DNA of 64,000 bases from Bacillota bacterium (GTDB lineage Bacteria; Bacillota; Clostridia; Christensenellales; CAG-138). The stretch spans positions 37,238 through 101,237 of the forward strand of contig JAEWCL010000012.1 in NCBI GenBank assembly GCA_023390655.1, written 5' to 3'. Positions 34,729-42,865 of the stretch are shown one piece after another. The translations under genes were made by a program, and so were the position numbers. Every line of letters starts with the position of its first letter. The first letter of the stretch is position 1. The notes under the pieces were generated by a model. The model did not search any database. It was not told the origin of the DNA and saw only the letters and a list, made by a program, of their open reading frames with translations.

Positions 34729-35095
34729 TTGAAAACTCCTCAAAAAAATTTGCAAAAACCATATTGACGCCGCCCCTATAATGCGATATAATCAAAATAG
34801 GGATATTATATCTTGGATGCAATATGGTTGTGAGCTGATTTCAGTTTACCACCGTTTATTTATCTGTGTCAATCATTCGTCGGCAGAAGTTCTACCGGCG
34901 TTTTTTCTTTTTGGTACGGGCAATGCTGCATGCAGGCTTTTTCAGGGATAAGCGTCGGCTTGATTGATCGGATTGACAAAGACCGTCTGGCTCCGGCTTC
35001 GCAGCCGTTTCACAATAGAGGAGAATAAAAAAGAGCAGCGTTTGCTGCCCTTTTATTGCTAACCGTCCAAAAGGTGTTGTGTTGTGTGGGGGCTC
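34729..35095. other. Intergenic region between helD and rpsR
   Basis: AT-rich next to helD (its promoter, with TATAAT-like boxes near 34790-34820). On the plus strand a terminator-like hairpin CGTCGG...CCGGCG followed by TTTTTTC lies at about 34878-34908 with no gene before it, so a short plus-strand RNA is possible. The rpsR terminator is at 35027-35056. Confidence 0.45.
35027..35056 (-). terminator. Terminator of the rpsF-ssb-rpsR operon
   Basis: AAAAGAGCAGC / GCTGCCCTTTT hairpin with loop GTTT; T run on the minus strand, 40 bases past the S18 stop. Confidence 0.82.
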
Positions 35096-35341
35096 TTAGT
35101 CCGATACGTAGGGAAGAAGAGCAACGACACGGGCCCGCTTAATGGCAATTGCCAGATCACGCTGGTGCTTTGCGCACACGCCGGACATCCGGCGGGGCAT
35201 GATCTTGCCGCGCTCAGTGATGCACTTGCGCAGGCGGGCGGTATCCTTATAGTCGATATGCTCCATCTTATCCACGCAGAACTGACAGACCTTACGCCTG
35301 CCTTTGCGCCCGCCACGGGGGCGCATTTTACGTTCTTCCAT
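35096..35341 (-). CDS. rpsR: 30S ribosomal protein S18
   Basis: An 81-residue ribosomal protein with the S18 signature: KVCQFCVDKMEHIDYKDTARLRKCITERGKIMPRRMSGVCAKHQRDLAIAIKRAR, including zinc-type cysteines in the N-terminal CxxC that mark the C+ form. ATG 35341 follows AGGAGG by 7 bases; the upstream ATG at 35359 overlaps no ribosome site. It pairs with S6 on the small-subunit platform. Last gene of the rpsF-ssb-rpsR operon. Confidence 0.96.
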   Translation of the reverse strand: MEERKMRPRGGRKGRRKVCQFCVDKMEHIDYKDTARLRKCITERGKIMPRRMSGVCAKHQRDLAIAIKRARVVALLPYVSD

Positions 35342-35401
35342 GGGAATTCCTCCTATCATTCAATCCTGTAGGTGAGGGCGCGGGGCCGAATTCCCTTTCA
35401 C

Positions 35402-35848
35402 TTAGAAAGGAAGCTCGTCCTCGCTGATGTTTTCAAAACCTGCAAGGTCCGGTAGCGGCGAAGCGTTCTTCTGGCCGCTGCCCGACGTATAGGCGGGTGC
35501 GCCGCCCGAGTAGGGTGCGCCGCCTTCCGCGTTCTTGGGCGTAAGGAATTCCACCTCATCCGCCGTAATGTCTAAAGACATGCGCGTTACGCCGTTTTTA
35601 TCCTCATAGGTACGGGGCTGCAGTTCGCCAACCACCGCGACCTTCCGGCCCTTGGCCAAAAAGCGCTGGCAGTTGTCGCCCAGCTGCCGCCATGCGTTGA
35701 TGCGGAAAAAATCCGTCTGGCGCTCGCCGCCGGCCTGCGAGAAGCGGCGGTTGACTGCGATGCTGAATGTGCAAACGGAAACGCCGCTCCCTGTGGTGCG
35801 GGTTTCAGGATCGCTCGTCAGGTTGCCGATGAGAAAAATCTTGTTCAT
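35402..35848 (-). CDS. ssb: Single-stranded DNA-binding protein
   Basis: A 148-residue SSB with an OB fold (residues 1-105: MNKIFLIGNLTSDPETRTTGSGVSVCTFSIAVNRRF) and the acidic C-terminal tip DELPF that recruits replication and repair partners; bacterial SSBs usually end DDDIPF, so this is a slightly shorter acidic tip. The Gly/Ala-rich linker is short. It coats single-stranded DNA as a tetramer. Located between rpsF and rpsR, the standard Firmicutes arrangement. Confidence 0.96.
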   Translation of the reverse strand: MNKIFLIGNLTSDPETRTTGSGVSVCTFSIAVNRRFSQAGGERQTDFFRINAWRQLGDNCQRFLAKGRKVAVVGELQPRTYEDKNGVTRMSLDITADEVEFLTPKNAEGGAPYSGGAPAYTSGSGQKNASPLPDLAGFENISEDELPF

Positions 35849-35906
35849 GCTTCAACCTTCCTTTCAGGCAGCGTATGCCGGGCGCAGACATGCAAAAGCG
35901 ACATCG

Positions 35907-36194
35907 TTACGCCTCTTTCCGGGTAACCATGTACCTAAGCAGACTTTCGTCGTTCTTGAAGTTACGCTCAAGTTCCTTGGGGAACTCCGGCGCACCCTTG
36001 AACGTCATCAATACATAATAGCCTTCGGTCTTGTAATCGATCGGATAAGCGAGACGGGTTTTGCCCCATTCGTCAATCTTTTCAACCTCACCGCCGTTGG
36101 ACGTTACGATGTCGGAATACTTCTGGATAAGGGTCTTATTGACCTCTGCCTCGAGCTCCGGCGTGATGATGTAAAGTGCTTCGTATGCGTTCAC
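35907..36194 (-). CDS. rpsF: 30S ribosomal protein S6
   Basis: A 95-residue S6 (NAYEALYIITPELEAEVNKTLI...GKTRLAYPIDYKTEGYYVLMTFKG). I use the GTG at 36194 because AGGAGG is 8 bases upstream and the product then starts like other S6 proteins (M-N-A-Y-E); a GTG at 36203 abuts the ribosome site. It binds 16S rRNA with S18. First gene of the operon; in many bacteria S6-S18 represses this mRNA, but no binding element was identified here. Confidence 0.95.
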   Translation of the reverse strand: MNAYEALYIITPELEAEVNKTLIQKYSDIVTSNGGEVEKIDEWGKTRLAYPIDYKTEGYYVLMTFKGAPEFPKELERNFKNDESLLRYMVTRKEA

Positions 36195-36349
36195 GCATTT
36201 CACCTCCTTATGGTCTAGATTGGCCGGACATCCATGTGCCCGGCAAGAAGGACGTTAGCAAAAGGTATTGTAGCACAGTTGTCCCGCGCATGCAAGGAAA
36301 AACCGGGATTTCCGGTGTTTTTTCAGCAGTTGGATGCATTTACATCGTA

Positions 36350-36377
36350 TTGTGGCGCGCAAGAGATGTGCTATGAT
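36350..36377 (+). promoter_or_regulatory. Promoter of MerR-family gene
   Basis: TTGTGG (36350-36355) and TATGAT (36372-36377) with a 16-bp spacer. Transcription would start close to 36385, leaving a very short leader before GTG 36396. Confidence 0.55.
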
Positions 36378-36395
36378 GGTATGGGGGTGGAAGTT

Positions 36396-37220
36396 GTGCT
36401 CAAAATCGGCGATTTTTCCAAGCTCGTGCGGGTTTCCGTGCGCATGCTGCGCTACTATGACGAGGCGGGGCTGTTTTCCCCTGCCTGTGTCGACCCCGTC
36501 ACGGGATACCGGCAATATATGCCTGAGCAGATTCCGTTGCTCAATCAAATCATCTTCCTGCGGGACGCGGGCTTTTCCGTTCATGAAATCGCCGCCGCTA
36601 TCCGCGAAGGGGAAGGGGCGCTCGCGGCCCGCTTTGAAGCAAAGCGGCGCGAGATACAGGCTTCTATCCAGTTGGAACAGCAGCGTATGGACCGGCTGCT
36701 GCGCGCCATGCAGGATATCGGGCGGGATGCCATGCGCATGCACTATGATATTGCCATCAAAAGCGTGCCCGCCTACCAGGTATTGTGCCTGCGGGAAACG
36801 CTGCCGGATTATTTTGCGGAAGGCCTGCTCTGGCAACGGATGACGGAATTTGCGGAGCGCAACGGAATAGAGACAGCGGATGTTTCCTTTGCCCTCTACC
36901 ACGATCAGGATTACAGGGAAACGGATGTGGATGTGGAAATCTGTGCGCAGGTACCGCAGATGGGAGAGGACCGAGAGGGATTCGCATTCCGGCAGGTGGA
37001 GGCGGTGGAACTGATGGCCTACACCATGGTGCATGGGCCGTTTACGCGTATTGCAGGCGCATACGCCTCTTTTGCGGGCTTTCTGGAGCAGCATGGCCAG
37101 TATGCGCTGCTCTGGCCCAACCGGCAGATTGTGCATATCGGCCCGTGGAACGAGGAAGACCCCGGGCGGTATCTGACGGAGCTGCAAATTCCCCTGAGAA
37201 AGATCGAAAGGAATGGTTGA
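36396..37220 (+). CDS. MerR-family regulator with GyrI-like domain (BmrR type)
   Basis: A 274-residue protein: N-terminal MerR winged helix (KIGDFSKLVRVSVRMLRYYDEAGLFSPACVDPVTGYRQYMPEQI, 2-46), a linking dimer helix (about 75-115) and a GyrI-like drug-binding domain (about 120-274). This is the BmrR layout, in which lipophilic cations trigger promoter twisting. GTG 36396 follows GGGGGTGGA; the ATG at 36381 would fall upstream of the likely transcription start. It stands before trmO with no efflux pump next to it; the target may be elsewhere. Confidence 0.87.
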   Translation: MLKIGDFSKLVRVSVRMLRYYDEAGLFSPACVDPVTGYRQYMPEQIPLLNQIIFLRDAGFSVHEIAAAIREGEGALAARFEAKRREIQASIQLEQQRMDRLLRAMQDIGRDAMRMHYDIAIKSVPAYQVLCLRETLPDYFAEGLLWQRMTEFAERNGIETADVSFALYHDQDYRETDVDVEICAQVPQMGEDREGFAFRQVEAVELMAYTMVHGPFTRIAGAYASFAGFLEQHGQYALLWPNRQIVHIGPWNEEDPGRYLTELQIPLRKIERNG

Positions 37221-37278
37221 CTCTCACACGGTGTGAGGCTTTAGAGTGAAGCAAAGCTCATAAATATGGAGGTATGTT

Positions 37279-37755
37279 ATGCAACGCTTCACGTTAACGC
37301 CTGTCGGCAGGATTTGCTTGCAGGAAGACAGAATGTTCATCCGGCTCGAGCCGCAGTATATCCCGGCGATTGCAGGCTTGGAGGGCTTTTCCCACATCCA
37401 GGTGCTCTGGTGGTTCCATGAATTTGAAAGCCCGGACTACCGCGGCGTATTGAACACCCCGCAGCCCTACCGCAACGCGCCGGAGCAGATGGGCATATTC
37501 GCAACGCGCTCGCCCATACGCCCCAACCCTATCGCATTGACGGCTGTTGAGGTGCTCCATGTGGATTACGCGACGGGCGTAATTCAGATTGCGTACATTG
37601 ACGCGCATGACGGCTCGCCGGTGCTGGATATTAAACCCTATACGCCAAGCCTTGACCGCGTCTTAGCTCCAACCGTACCTTCCTGGTGCGCGCACTGGCC
37701 CAAGAGCATGGAGGAATCCGGCGCGTTTGACTGGAGCGCAGAATTCAATTTCTGA
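37279..37755 (+). CDS. trmO: tRNA (t6A37) methyltransferase TrmO
   Basis: A 158-residue TrmO/TsaA-like protein (VirR/UPF0066). Signature elements: FTLTPVGRICLQ at the start, GLEGFSHIQVLWWFHE, GIFATRSPIRPNPIALTAVEVL and DGSPVLDIKPYTPSLD. It uses SAM to methylate N6 of threonylcarbamoyladenosine at position 37 of certain tRNAs, tuning codon reading. Length is shorter than E. coli TrmO (235), which has an extra domain; this single-domain form is common in Firmicutes and archaea. GGAGG precedes ATG 37279. Ends at a bidirectional terminator. Confidence 0.92.
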   Translation: MQRFTLTPVGRICLQEDRMFIRLEPQYIPAIAGLEGFSHIQVLWWFHEFESPDYRGVLNTPQPYRNAPEQMGIFATRSPIRPNPIALTAVEVLHVDYATGVIQIAYIDAHDGSPVLDIKPYTPSLDRVLAPTVPSWCAHWPKSMEESGAFDWSAEFNF

Positions 37756-37765
37756 TGTGTGCGTG

Positions 37766-37802
37766 AAAAAAAAAGAGCGCCCGCCGAAAAGCGGGCGCTT
37801 TT
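37766..37802. terminator. Bidirectional terminator
   Basis: AGCGCCCGC / GCGGGCGCT with loop CGAAAA, flanked by A9 and TTTT, between convergent trmO and the L,D-transpeptidase gene. Confidence 0.93.
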
Positions 37803-37821
37803 GCCATCTTACATTGTTTAT

Positions 37822-39084
37822 TTAGTTGAACGCGACGCAGACGATCGACAGATATCCTGTAAGGCCGTTTGCTTCCGCCTGATACCAGCTGCCCTCTGCG
37901 GAGAGAAGCTTGATCGGGGTGCCTGCGGGAAGCTCCGCGATCACCGGATACACGCTGCCCGGGCCGGTTCTGAAGTTGGCAATGATGCCGTCCTTTATCC
38001 GCGCCTGCGAGTCCGTCAGGGAAGGCGCCGCAGCTTCTACGGGCGTCACGGCGGAGGCGTTCTTTGTAAGGTGCTTGACGCGCACAAAGCCGTAATCGTC
38101 TCCCACCTTGGCGGTCAGCCAATATTTATCCACCGTGCCGATCACCTCAATGGCTTCGCCTTTTTCAAACTTGTAGAGCGAAGAGGCATTGGTGCTCGGG
38201 GATTTGTAGAGGGCTGTCGCTTCCTTTGCAAGGTAAATCGGATGTACGGGCACCATGGTGTTGGGGTCCATCAAAAGGAACTTTGTCTGTACATACCCAA
38301 GCTTGCCCTTTGAGGTTTCCACCTTGCACCAGTCGGGGCCAACCTGCAGGATTTTCAATGCGCTGCCTGCGGAGAGGGTGACGACTGTCGTATCTTTGGT
38401 GCTCGAAAAACCGGTGCGTACGGGCACATTGTCCGTCACGACGGTGGCGGCCACGATCGGGGGATCGGTCCTGAAATCCACGGGCTGCTTATAGCTTGCG
38501 TAGCTGACGATATCGCCCTTTAACGCTGCGCGCAGCGTTTCGTTCTTTTCACGGCTCTTTGAAATGACGGTGACGGTACCCGGCGGGCAATTGTAGAAAA
38601 TCCACTGCGCCACATGGGGCAGCACGCGCACGCAGCCGTGGGAAAGCGCTTTTCCAAGGCCGTTGTAGGCGCTCTTGGACATGGAGGTGATGGATTTGCT
38701 GTCATACATCACGGAATGGATATACACGCCGCGTATCACCTGCGTCCAATACTGCGCATATTGGCCGAATGCCACAAAGTAGCCAAAGCGCTCCTTCAGA
38801 TGTCCCAGCTTGAAGGTGCCGGCGCCCGTGGGATTCTCCTCATTGCCCGTGGTGCACAGGCTTTGCAGCACGATGCTGTCATAAGCGCCGGAACCGCTTT
38901 TTTCATATACGGTAATGATCTGGTTAATAAGGTCAATGTCGATCTTGTAGCGGTTGGGGTCCGTATTGTCGTAATCGACCTTGCTGGTGTAGCCGGAAAG
39001 CACAGCCGCCTGCGCTTCCTTTGCGGGCAGCACTACGGCAAGCAGGAACAGGGCCGCAAGCATACCCGACAAGAACCGTTTCAT
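37822..39084 (-). CDS. Secreted L,D-transpeptidase with SH3 repeats
   Basis: A 420-residue exported enzyme. Signal peptide MKRFLSGMLAALFLLAVVLPAKEAQA; YkuD catalytic domain about 45-170 with the active-site motif SHGCVR (Cys151) and His123 (YIHSVMYDS); then about three bacterial SH3 modules (about 200-420) that bind the wall. It makes 3-3 crosslinks or attaches ligands to peptidoglycan outside the membrane. ATG 39084 has CAGGAGGA upstream. It is divergent from an M14 peptidase that also acts on peptidoglycan peptides. Confidence 0.9.
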   Translation of the reverse strand: MKRFLSGMLAALFLLAVVLPAKEAQAAVLSGYTSKVDYDNTDPNRYKIDIDLINQIITVYEKSGSGAYDSIVLQSLCTTGNEENPTGAGTFKLGHLKERFGYFVAFGQYAQYWTQVIRGVYIHSVMYDSKSITSMSKSAYNGLGKALSHGCVRVLPHVAQWIFYNCPPGTVTVISKSREKNETLRAALKGDIVSYASYKQPVDFRTDPPIVAATVVTDNVPVRTGFSSTKDTTVVTLSAGSALKILQVGPDWCKVETSKGKLGYVQTKFLLMDPNTMVPVHPIYLAKEATALYKSPSTNASSLYKFEKGEAIEVIGTVDKYWLTAKVGDDYGFVRVKHLTKNASAVTPVEAAAPSLTDSQARIKDGIIANFRTGPGSVYPVIAELPAGTPIKLLSAEGSWYQAEANGLTGYLSIVCVAFN

Positions 39085-39310
39085 ATGGCATTCCTCCTGA
39101 GGTTTCATCCGCCGGTAAATCATGGGCGGCTTTCTTTACTCTAACAAGTATGGACGGCGGGGGCAATACTTTCGCGCCAATCTCTTACAGATTTACAAAA
39201 TGTTCATGCCTGCGCATCGGGCGCAGGCCGGTATGAAGGCAGTCGGGCAAACATAGCTTAATACTAGCTGCGTTTAAACGCGCCGCGGTAAAAGGATGAT
39301 GGGAGGGCGG

Positions 39311-40288
39311 ATGCCCTTGAAAAGAAAGATTGGGACGGGGGTGCTCCTTATTTGTATGGCCGGCGTTTCTTTATTTATCTGCAATATTTTGGGATGGGAT
39401 ATCGCTCCTTATCCATATGAAGACATGCAACGGGAGCTTCTCAAACTCAAAGCGCGGTATCCCGATACGCTGGAGCTCGAAGTGATCGGATACTCCCATC
39501 AAAACAGGGCGATCTATGCCGCGCGCGCGGGCGACCCTCAGGCAAAGCGGCATGTACTCATCCAGGCGGGCATTCATGCGCGCGAATATATGACCACACA
39601 GCTCGCCATGCGCGAGCTCAAAACCTTGCTTTCCTGCGGCGTGCCCGAGGGCCTGGTCGTGCATGTTTTGCCCATGACCAATCCGGACGGCGCCGCCATC
39701 AGCCAGACGATGGAAGCGACGCCGGAGCTTCTGCTGATGTATGAGCAGGATAAGGCTTTGGGTTTTACCACATTGCCGCTCAGACAATACCTGCGCACCT
39801 GGAAGGCAAACGCCGCGGGCGTGGACCTCAACCGGAATTTTGACGCACAATGGGGGCGCATTGATACGAGGCCCTATCCCTCTTCCGCCAATTACCGGGG
39901 CAGCAGGCCGGAGAGCGAGCCGGAAACGCGCGCGCTTGCGGCATATGCAAGGAAATATCCGTTCGGGGCCACGGTCAGCTACCACGCAACAGGAAGCGAA
40001 ATCTATTACGACTTCGGGGACAATCCCGAGGCGAACGCCGCAGGCTACCGGCTCGGCTGCCTTGTGGCGGAGCAGACGGGCTACCGCATGATCCCGGATG
40101 ACGGCACCTCGTTCGGCGGCTTTAAGGATTGGGCGATTGAGCGTCTCAACATTCCGTCCCTGACCATTGAAGTGGGCAAAAGGCCGACGCCGCTGCCGTC
40201 TTATGAGTTTGGCGCTATCTGGAAGAAGAACAAAGGGATCATCCACGTCCTGGACAGCTTTACAAAAGGCAGTACGGGCAGGGAGTAA
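39311..40288 (+). CDS. M14 zinc carboxypeptidase, membrane-anchored
   Basis: A 325-residue peptidase with an N-terminal membrane span (about 6-25). Zinc ligands are His89 and Glu92 in AGIHAREY, and His225 in VSYHATG; Glu287 in LTIEVG is the catalytic base; Asn174/Arg175 in DLNRNF bind substrate. This is the DL-endopeptidase/carboxypeptidase branch that trims gamma-D-Glu-diaminopimelate bonds in wall peptides. Start 39311 follows GGGAGGG at a short spacing; ATG 39296 is the alternative, so the first residues are uncertain. Divergent from the L,D-transpeptidase. Confidence 0.87.
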   Translation: MPLKRKIGTGVLLICMAGVSLFICNILGWDIAPYPYEDMQRELLKLKARYPDTLELEVIGYSHQNRAIYAARAGDPQAKRHVLIQAGIHAREYMTTQLAMRELKTLLSCGVPEGLVVHVLPMTNPDGAAISQTMEATPELLLMYEQDKALGFTTLPLRQYLRTWKANAAGVDLNRNFDAQWGRIDTRPYPSSANYRGSRPESEPETRALAAYARKYPFGATVSYHATGSEIYYDFGDNPEANAAGYRLGCLVAEQTGYRMIPDDGTSFGGFKDWAIERLNIPSLTIEVGKRPTPLPSYEFGAIWKKNKGIIHVLDSFTKGSTGRE

Positions 40289-40309
40289 CGCTGGGGCATG
40301 ATGCGCTGC

Positions 40310-40340
40310 AGTCCCGATTCGATAAGAATCGGGACTTTTT
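40310..40340 (+). terminator. Intrinsic terminator after M14 gene
   Basis: GTCCCGATTC / GAATCGGGAC, loop GATAA, then T5. Confidence 0.95.
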
Positions 40341-40464
40341 GGCGAGGAATAGCAAAAAATGGCGGATGCGGTTTGACAACTGCGTAAATGGTACGTTAAG
40401 CTAAAAAGAGCAATACTACTGCATATCTATTGTTTTATCCTTCATTTTGAAAGGGGACCGGAAA

Positions 40465-41223
40465 ATGAAAATTGCTTTATGCGGTTTAGGTAAGGCGGGT
40501 TTACAGCTTGCCGGCCTTATCACACAAAAGCCCGAGCATAAGCTCATGATGGCGTTTTGCCGGGATGGCGGTAAAAAGGCGGGGAAGACCATATCCGATG
40601 TCTATCCCTACAAAGGCTTTAACAGCCTGATTTATGAAACCAGCCAGGCGGAAGAAGCCTTTCAGCTGGACAAGCCCGATGTGCTGATCGATTTTTCCAA
40701 TAAGGAAGCCACGCTCAAATTGCTGCCCGCCTGCGCCAAATACGGCGTGAAGATGGTGGTATGTACCACCGATTTTTCACCGGGCGACGTTGCGCTCATG
40801 CGCCGCACGGCTTCTGAAACACCCGGCTTTGCGCTGGTGCTTGCGCCGAATATCACGCTGGGCGTCAACGTGCTGATGCGGCTCACCCGGGAGACGGCGG
40901 AATTTCTGCCCCAGTTCGACTATGCGATTACGGAAAAGCACCATTCCCGCAAAACCGATGTCTCCGCTACCGCGAAAAAAATTGCGGATATGCTCAAGGG
41001 GATTTTGAAAAAGCCCGTTTCCCTCAATTCGATCCGCGCGGGCGGTTATGTGGGCCTGCATGAGGTGATGGCGGTGGGCGAATATGAGCGCATCACCATC
41101 ATCCATGAGTCGTTTTCCCGGCAGGCGTTTGCAAACGGCGCATTGATCGCGGCGCAGTATCTCAAGGATCGGGAGGGCTTTTTTGAAATGGAAGACATCG
41201 TTACCCACTACTTTAAAACGTAA
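40465..41223 (+). CDS. dapB: 4-hydroxy-tetrahydrodipicolinate reductase (DapB family)
   Basis: A 252-residue NAD(P)H-dependent reductase of lysine/diaminopimelate synthesis. It has a Rossmann start (IALCGLGKAGLQLAGLI, normally GxxGxxG; here GLGKAG), PDVLIDFSNKEATLKLL, APNITLGVNVLMRL and the diagnostic catalytic motif EKHHSRKTDVSATA (normally E-x-HHxxKxDxPSGTA). The start at 40465 has AAAGGGG upstream. The deviations from the usual GxxGRMG and PSGTA suggest a divergent subgroup, so substrate should be considered likely rather than certain. Not clustered with other dap genes. Confidence 0.82.
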   Translation: MKIALCGLGKAGLQLAGLITQKPEHKLMMAFCRDGGKKAGKTISDVYPYKGFNSLIYETSQAEEAFQLDKPDVLIDFSNKEATLKLLPACAKYGVKMVVCTTDFSPGDVALMRRTASETPGFALVLAPNITLGVNVLMRLTRETAEFLPQFDYAITEKHHSRKTDVSATAKKIADMLKGILKKPVSLNSIRAGGYVGLHEVMAVGEYERITIIHESFSRQAFANGALIAAQYLKDREGFFEMEDIVTHYFKT

Positions 41224-41240
41224 AAGTGAATCAATAGAAC

Positions 41241-41266
41241 AAGAAAGCGGCTCGGGCCGCTTTTTT
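41241..41266 (+). terminator. Intrinsic terminator after dapB
   Basis: AAAGCGG / CCGCTTT with a 6-base loop and T6, 18 bases beyond the stop. Confidence 0.85.
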
Positions 41267-41514
41267 GTTTCATTGCGCCGATGGTACAGCAAGAAGTTCT
41301 ATCTATATCGTACAGCACTGCAAAAATGGATATGTAATGCGCCGCCGGGGACCGGAAAAGAACGCGAGACGCAAAATATTGCACAAGTACCGCCCAGAAA
41401 CGGCAAAAAAAGGCATTGAATACAAGGCCGCACCGGTATAAAATGTCAGCATACATGCGGGATTCGGGTTGGCACATAGAATGGATGTTGCATTCGTTGT
41501 ATGGAGGTCGGACA

Positions 41515-41883
41515 ATGAACCATGCGGTAGCTGCGTATATCGGTCGATTTGAAGGCACGCCAAACGCCTGGCTGCGTTTGCTTGTCAGCTTCATGCGCAA
41601 GGAGTTTCCGCAAATACCGGAAGCCCTGTCCTACGGCATCCCCATGTACCGGTTTGATCGGACGTATATCGCGTTTTCTGTGGCAAAAGAGCACCTTGTC
41701 ATGCATACGCTGGATTTTGAGCAAATAGAGCAGATGCGCCATGCGTTCCAATATGCGACATTCGGCAAAGGCTGCGTCCGCATTGACTATCAGGATGAGG
41801 AAGGATTTCACCAGCTCTTTTCCTGCATCCGGCGGATTGTGGAGCTTCACGCTATGGGGAAGCAGTATGTGGTGGCAACATAG
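41515..41883 (+). CDS. DUF1801 family protein
   Basis: A 122-residue soluble protein of the DUF1801/YdhG family (SH2-like iron-chaperone-related fold): KEFPQIPEALSYGIPMYRFDRTYIAFSVAKEHLVMHTLDFEQIEQM. ATG 41515 follows GGAGG by 7 bases; the longer frame from 41416 has no ribosome site. Function is unproven for most members; frataxin-like iron handling was proposed for YdhG. Single gene ended by a terminator. Confidence 0.75.
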   Translation: MNHAVAAYIGRFEGTPNAWLRLLVSFMRKEFPQIPEALSYGIPMYRFDRTYIAFSVAKEHLVMHTLDFEQIEQMRHAFQYATFGKGCVRIDYQDEEGFHQLFSCIRRIVELHAMGKQYVVAT

Positions 41884-41901
41884 GAATTGATAGAAAAATA
41901 G

Positions 41902-41930
41902 AACGGGCAGGCCGTATGGCCTGCCCGTTT
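41902..41930. terminator. Bidirectional terminator
   Basis: Perfect 12-bp arms AACGGGCAGGCC / GGCCTGCCCGTT, loop GTAT, between convergent DUF1801 and nitroreductase genes. Confidence 0.8.
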
Positions 41931-41964
41931 GGTTTGTCAATCGTATCTAAAATTAAAGAGCAGC

Positions 41965-42567
41965 TTATCCAAATACTTTGAGCCGTTCGTCGATTCGATT
42001 CTTTTCTTTCTGTTCACCTTTTTCAAGAGGCTTGCCAAACGGCATCTGTGCAACAAACTTCCAAGCCTCGGGGATATGGAACCGTTCCCGCGTCGCGTCG
42101 TCGATGAGCGGGTGGTAGTGCTGCAGGGAAGCGCCAAGCCCCTCGGCCTCAAGCGCCGTCCAAAGTACAAACTGGTGCATGGCGTTCGTATGCTGCGACC
42201 ACACGGGGAATTTATCCGCGTAGAGCGGGAAAGCGTTGCAGAGATTGTCTACGACGGCAGCGTCCTCAAAGAACAATACCGTGCCATACCCGGAAGCGAA
42301 GCTGTTGTTGACTTTGGCTTCGGTGGAGGAAAACTGCTCGGGCGGCGTGACCTTTTTGAGCGCGTCGAGCGCAATGTTCCAGAATGCGCGGTGCTCATCG
42401 CCAAAGAGAAGTACAAGCCGCGTGCTCTGGGAGTTGAAGGAGGAAGGAACGTGGTTGAGCGTATCTTCCACCAGCTGTTTGATCCTGCCGCGGGAGACGA
42501 CCTCCTCGTTACTCAGGCTGTATATGCTGTGCCGGTTCTTGACGGCGTCCCAAAATTGATATGACAT
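41965..42567 (-). CDS. Nitroreductase family protein
   Basis: A 200-residue flavoenzyme of the oxygen-insensitive nitroreductase family, similar to the YfhC/Frm2-like HBN1 branch: DAVKNRHSIYSLSNEEVVSRGRIKQLVEDTLNHVPSSFNSQSTRLVLLFG at the N-terminus contains the usual RHSIY/R-S-x-R FMN-binding segment. Late motif EAEGLGASLQHYHPLI is also typical. It reduces nitro compounds or fatty-acid-responsive substrates with NAD(P)H as a dimer. AGGGGAG precedes the start. Monocistronic. Confidence 0.87.
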   Translation of the reverse strand: MSYQFWDAVKNRHSIYSLSNEEVVSRGRIKQLVEDTLNHVPSSFNSQSTRLVLLFGDEHRAFWNIALDALKKVTPPEQFSSTEAKVNNSFASGYGTVLFFEDAAVVDNLCNAFPLYADKFPVWSQHTNAMHQFVLWTALEAEGLGASLQHYHPLIDDATRERFHIPEAWKFVAQMPFGKPLEKGEQKEKNRIDERLKVFG

Positions 42568-42772
42568 ACTCTAAGCTCCCCTTTTTCATTTTATTGTGGT
42601 AGTATTCCCTTTTTCTTTGAAAGGGTTTCTTGCTTGATAAATAAACCACATTTTTTCATAAAAACATGTGCCGTAGCATTTTTGCATTTCTGACATAATC
42701 TTTGCCGTTTCGGGTGTCCAGACAGGAAAAATAAGCGCGTGGAATATAACGGATTTTATCGATTTTTAGAGT

Positions 42773-42801
42773 TTGAGAAGACTAACTTTCTATTATATAT
42801 A
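42773..42801 (+). promoter_or_regulatory. Promoter of LPXTG protein
   Basis: TTGAGA (42773-42778) and TATATA (42796-42801) with a 17-bp spacer, 65 bases before the start. The rest of the 298-base gap is AT-rich without a gene. Confidence 0.62.
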
Positions 42802-42865
42802 GCGTATCACCAAAAAGAACAGTTTTTGTGACAAAAGCAAGTACAAAAGAAAGGAAGGCCTCATC

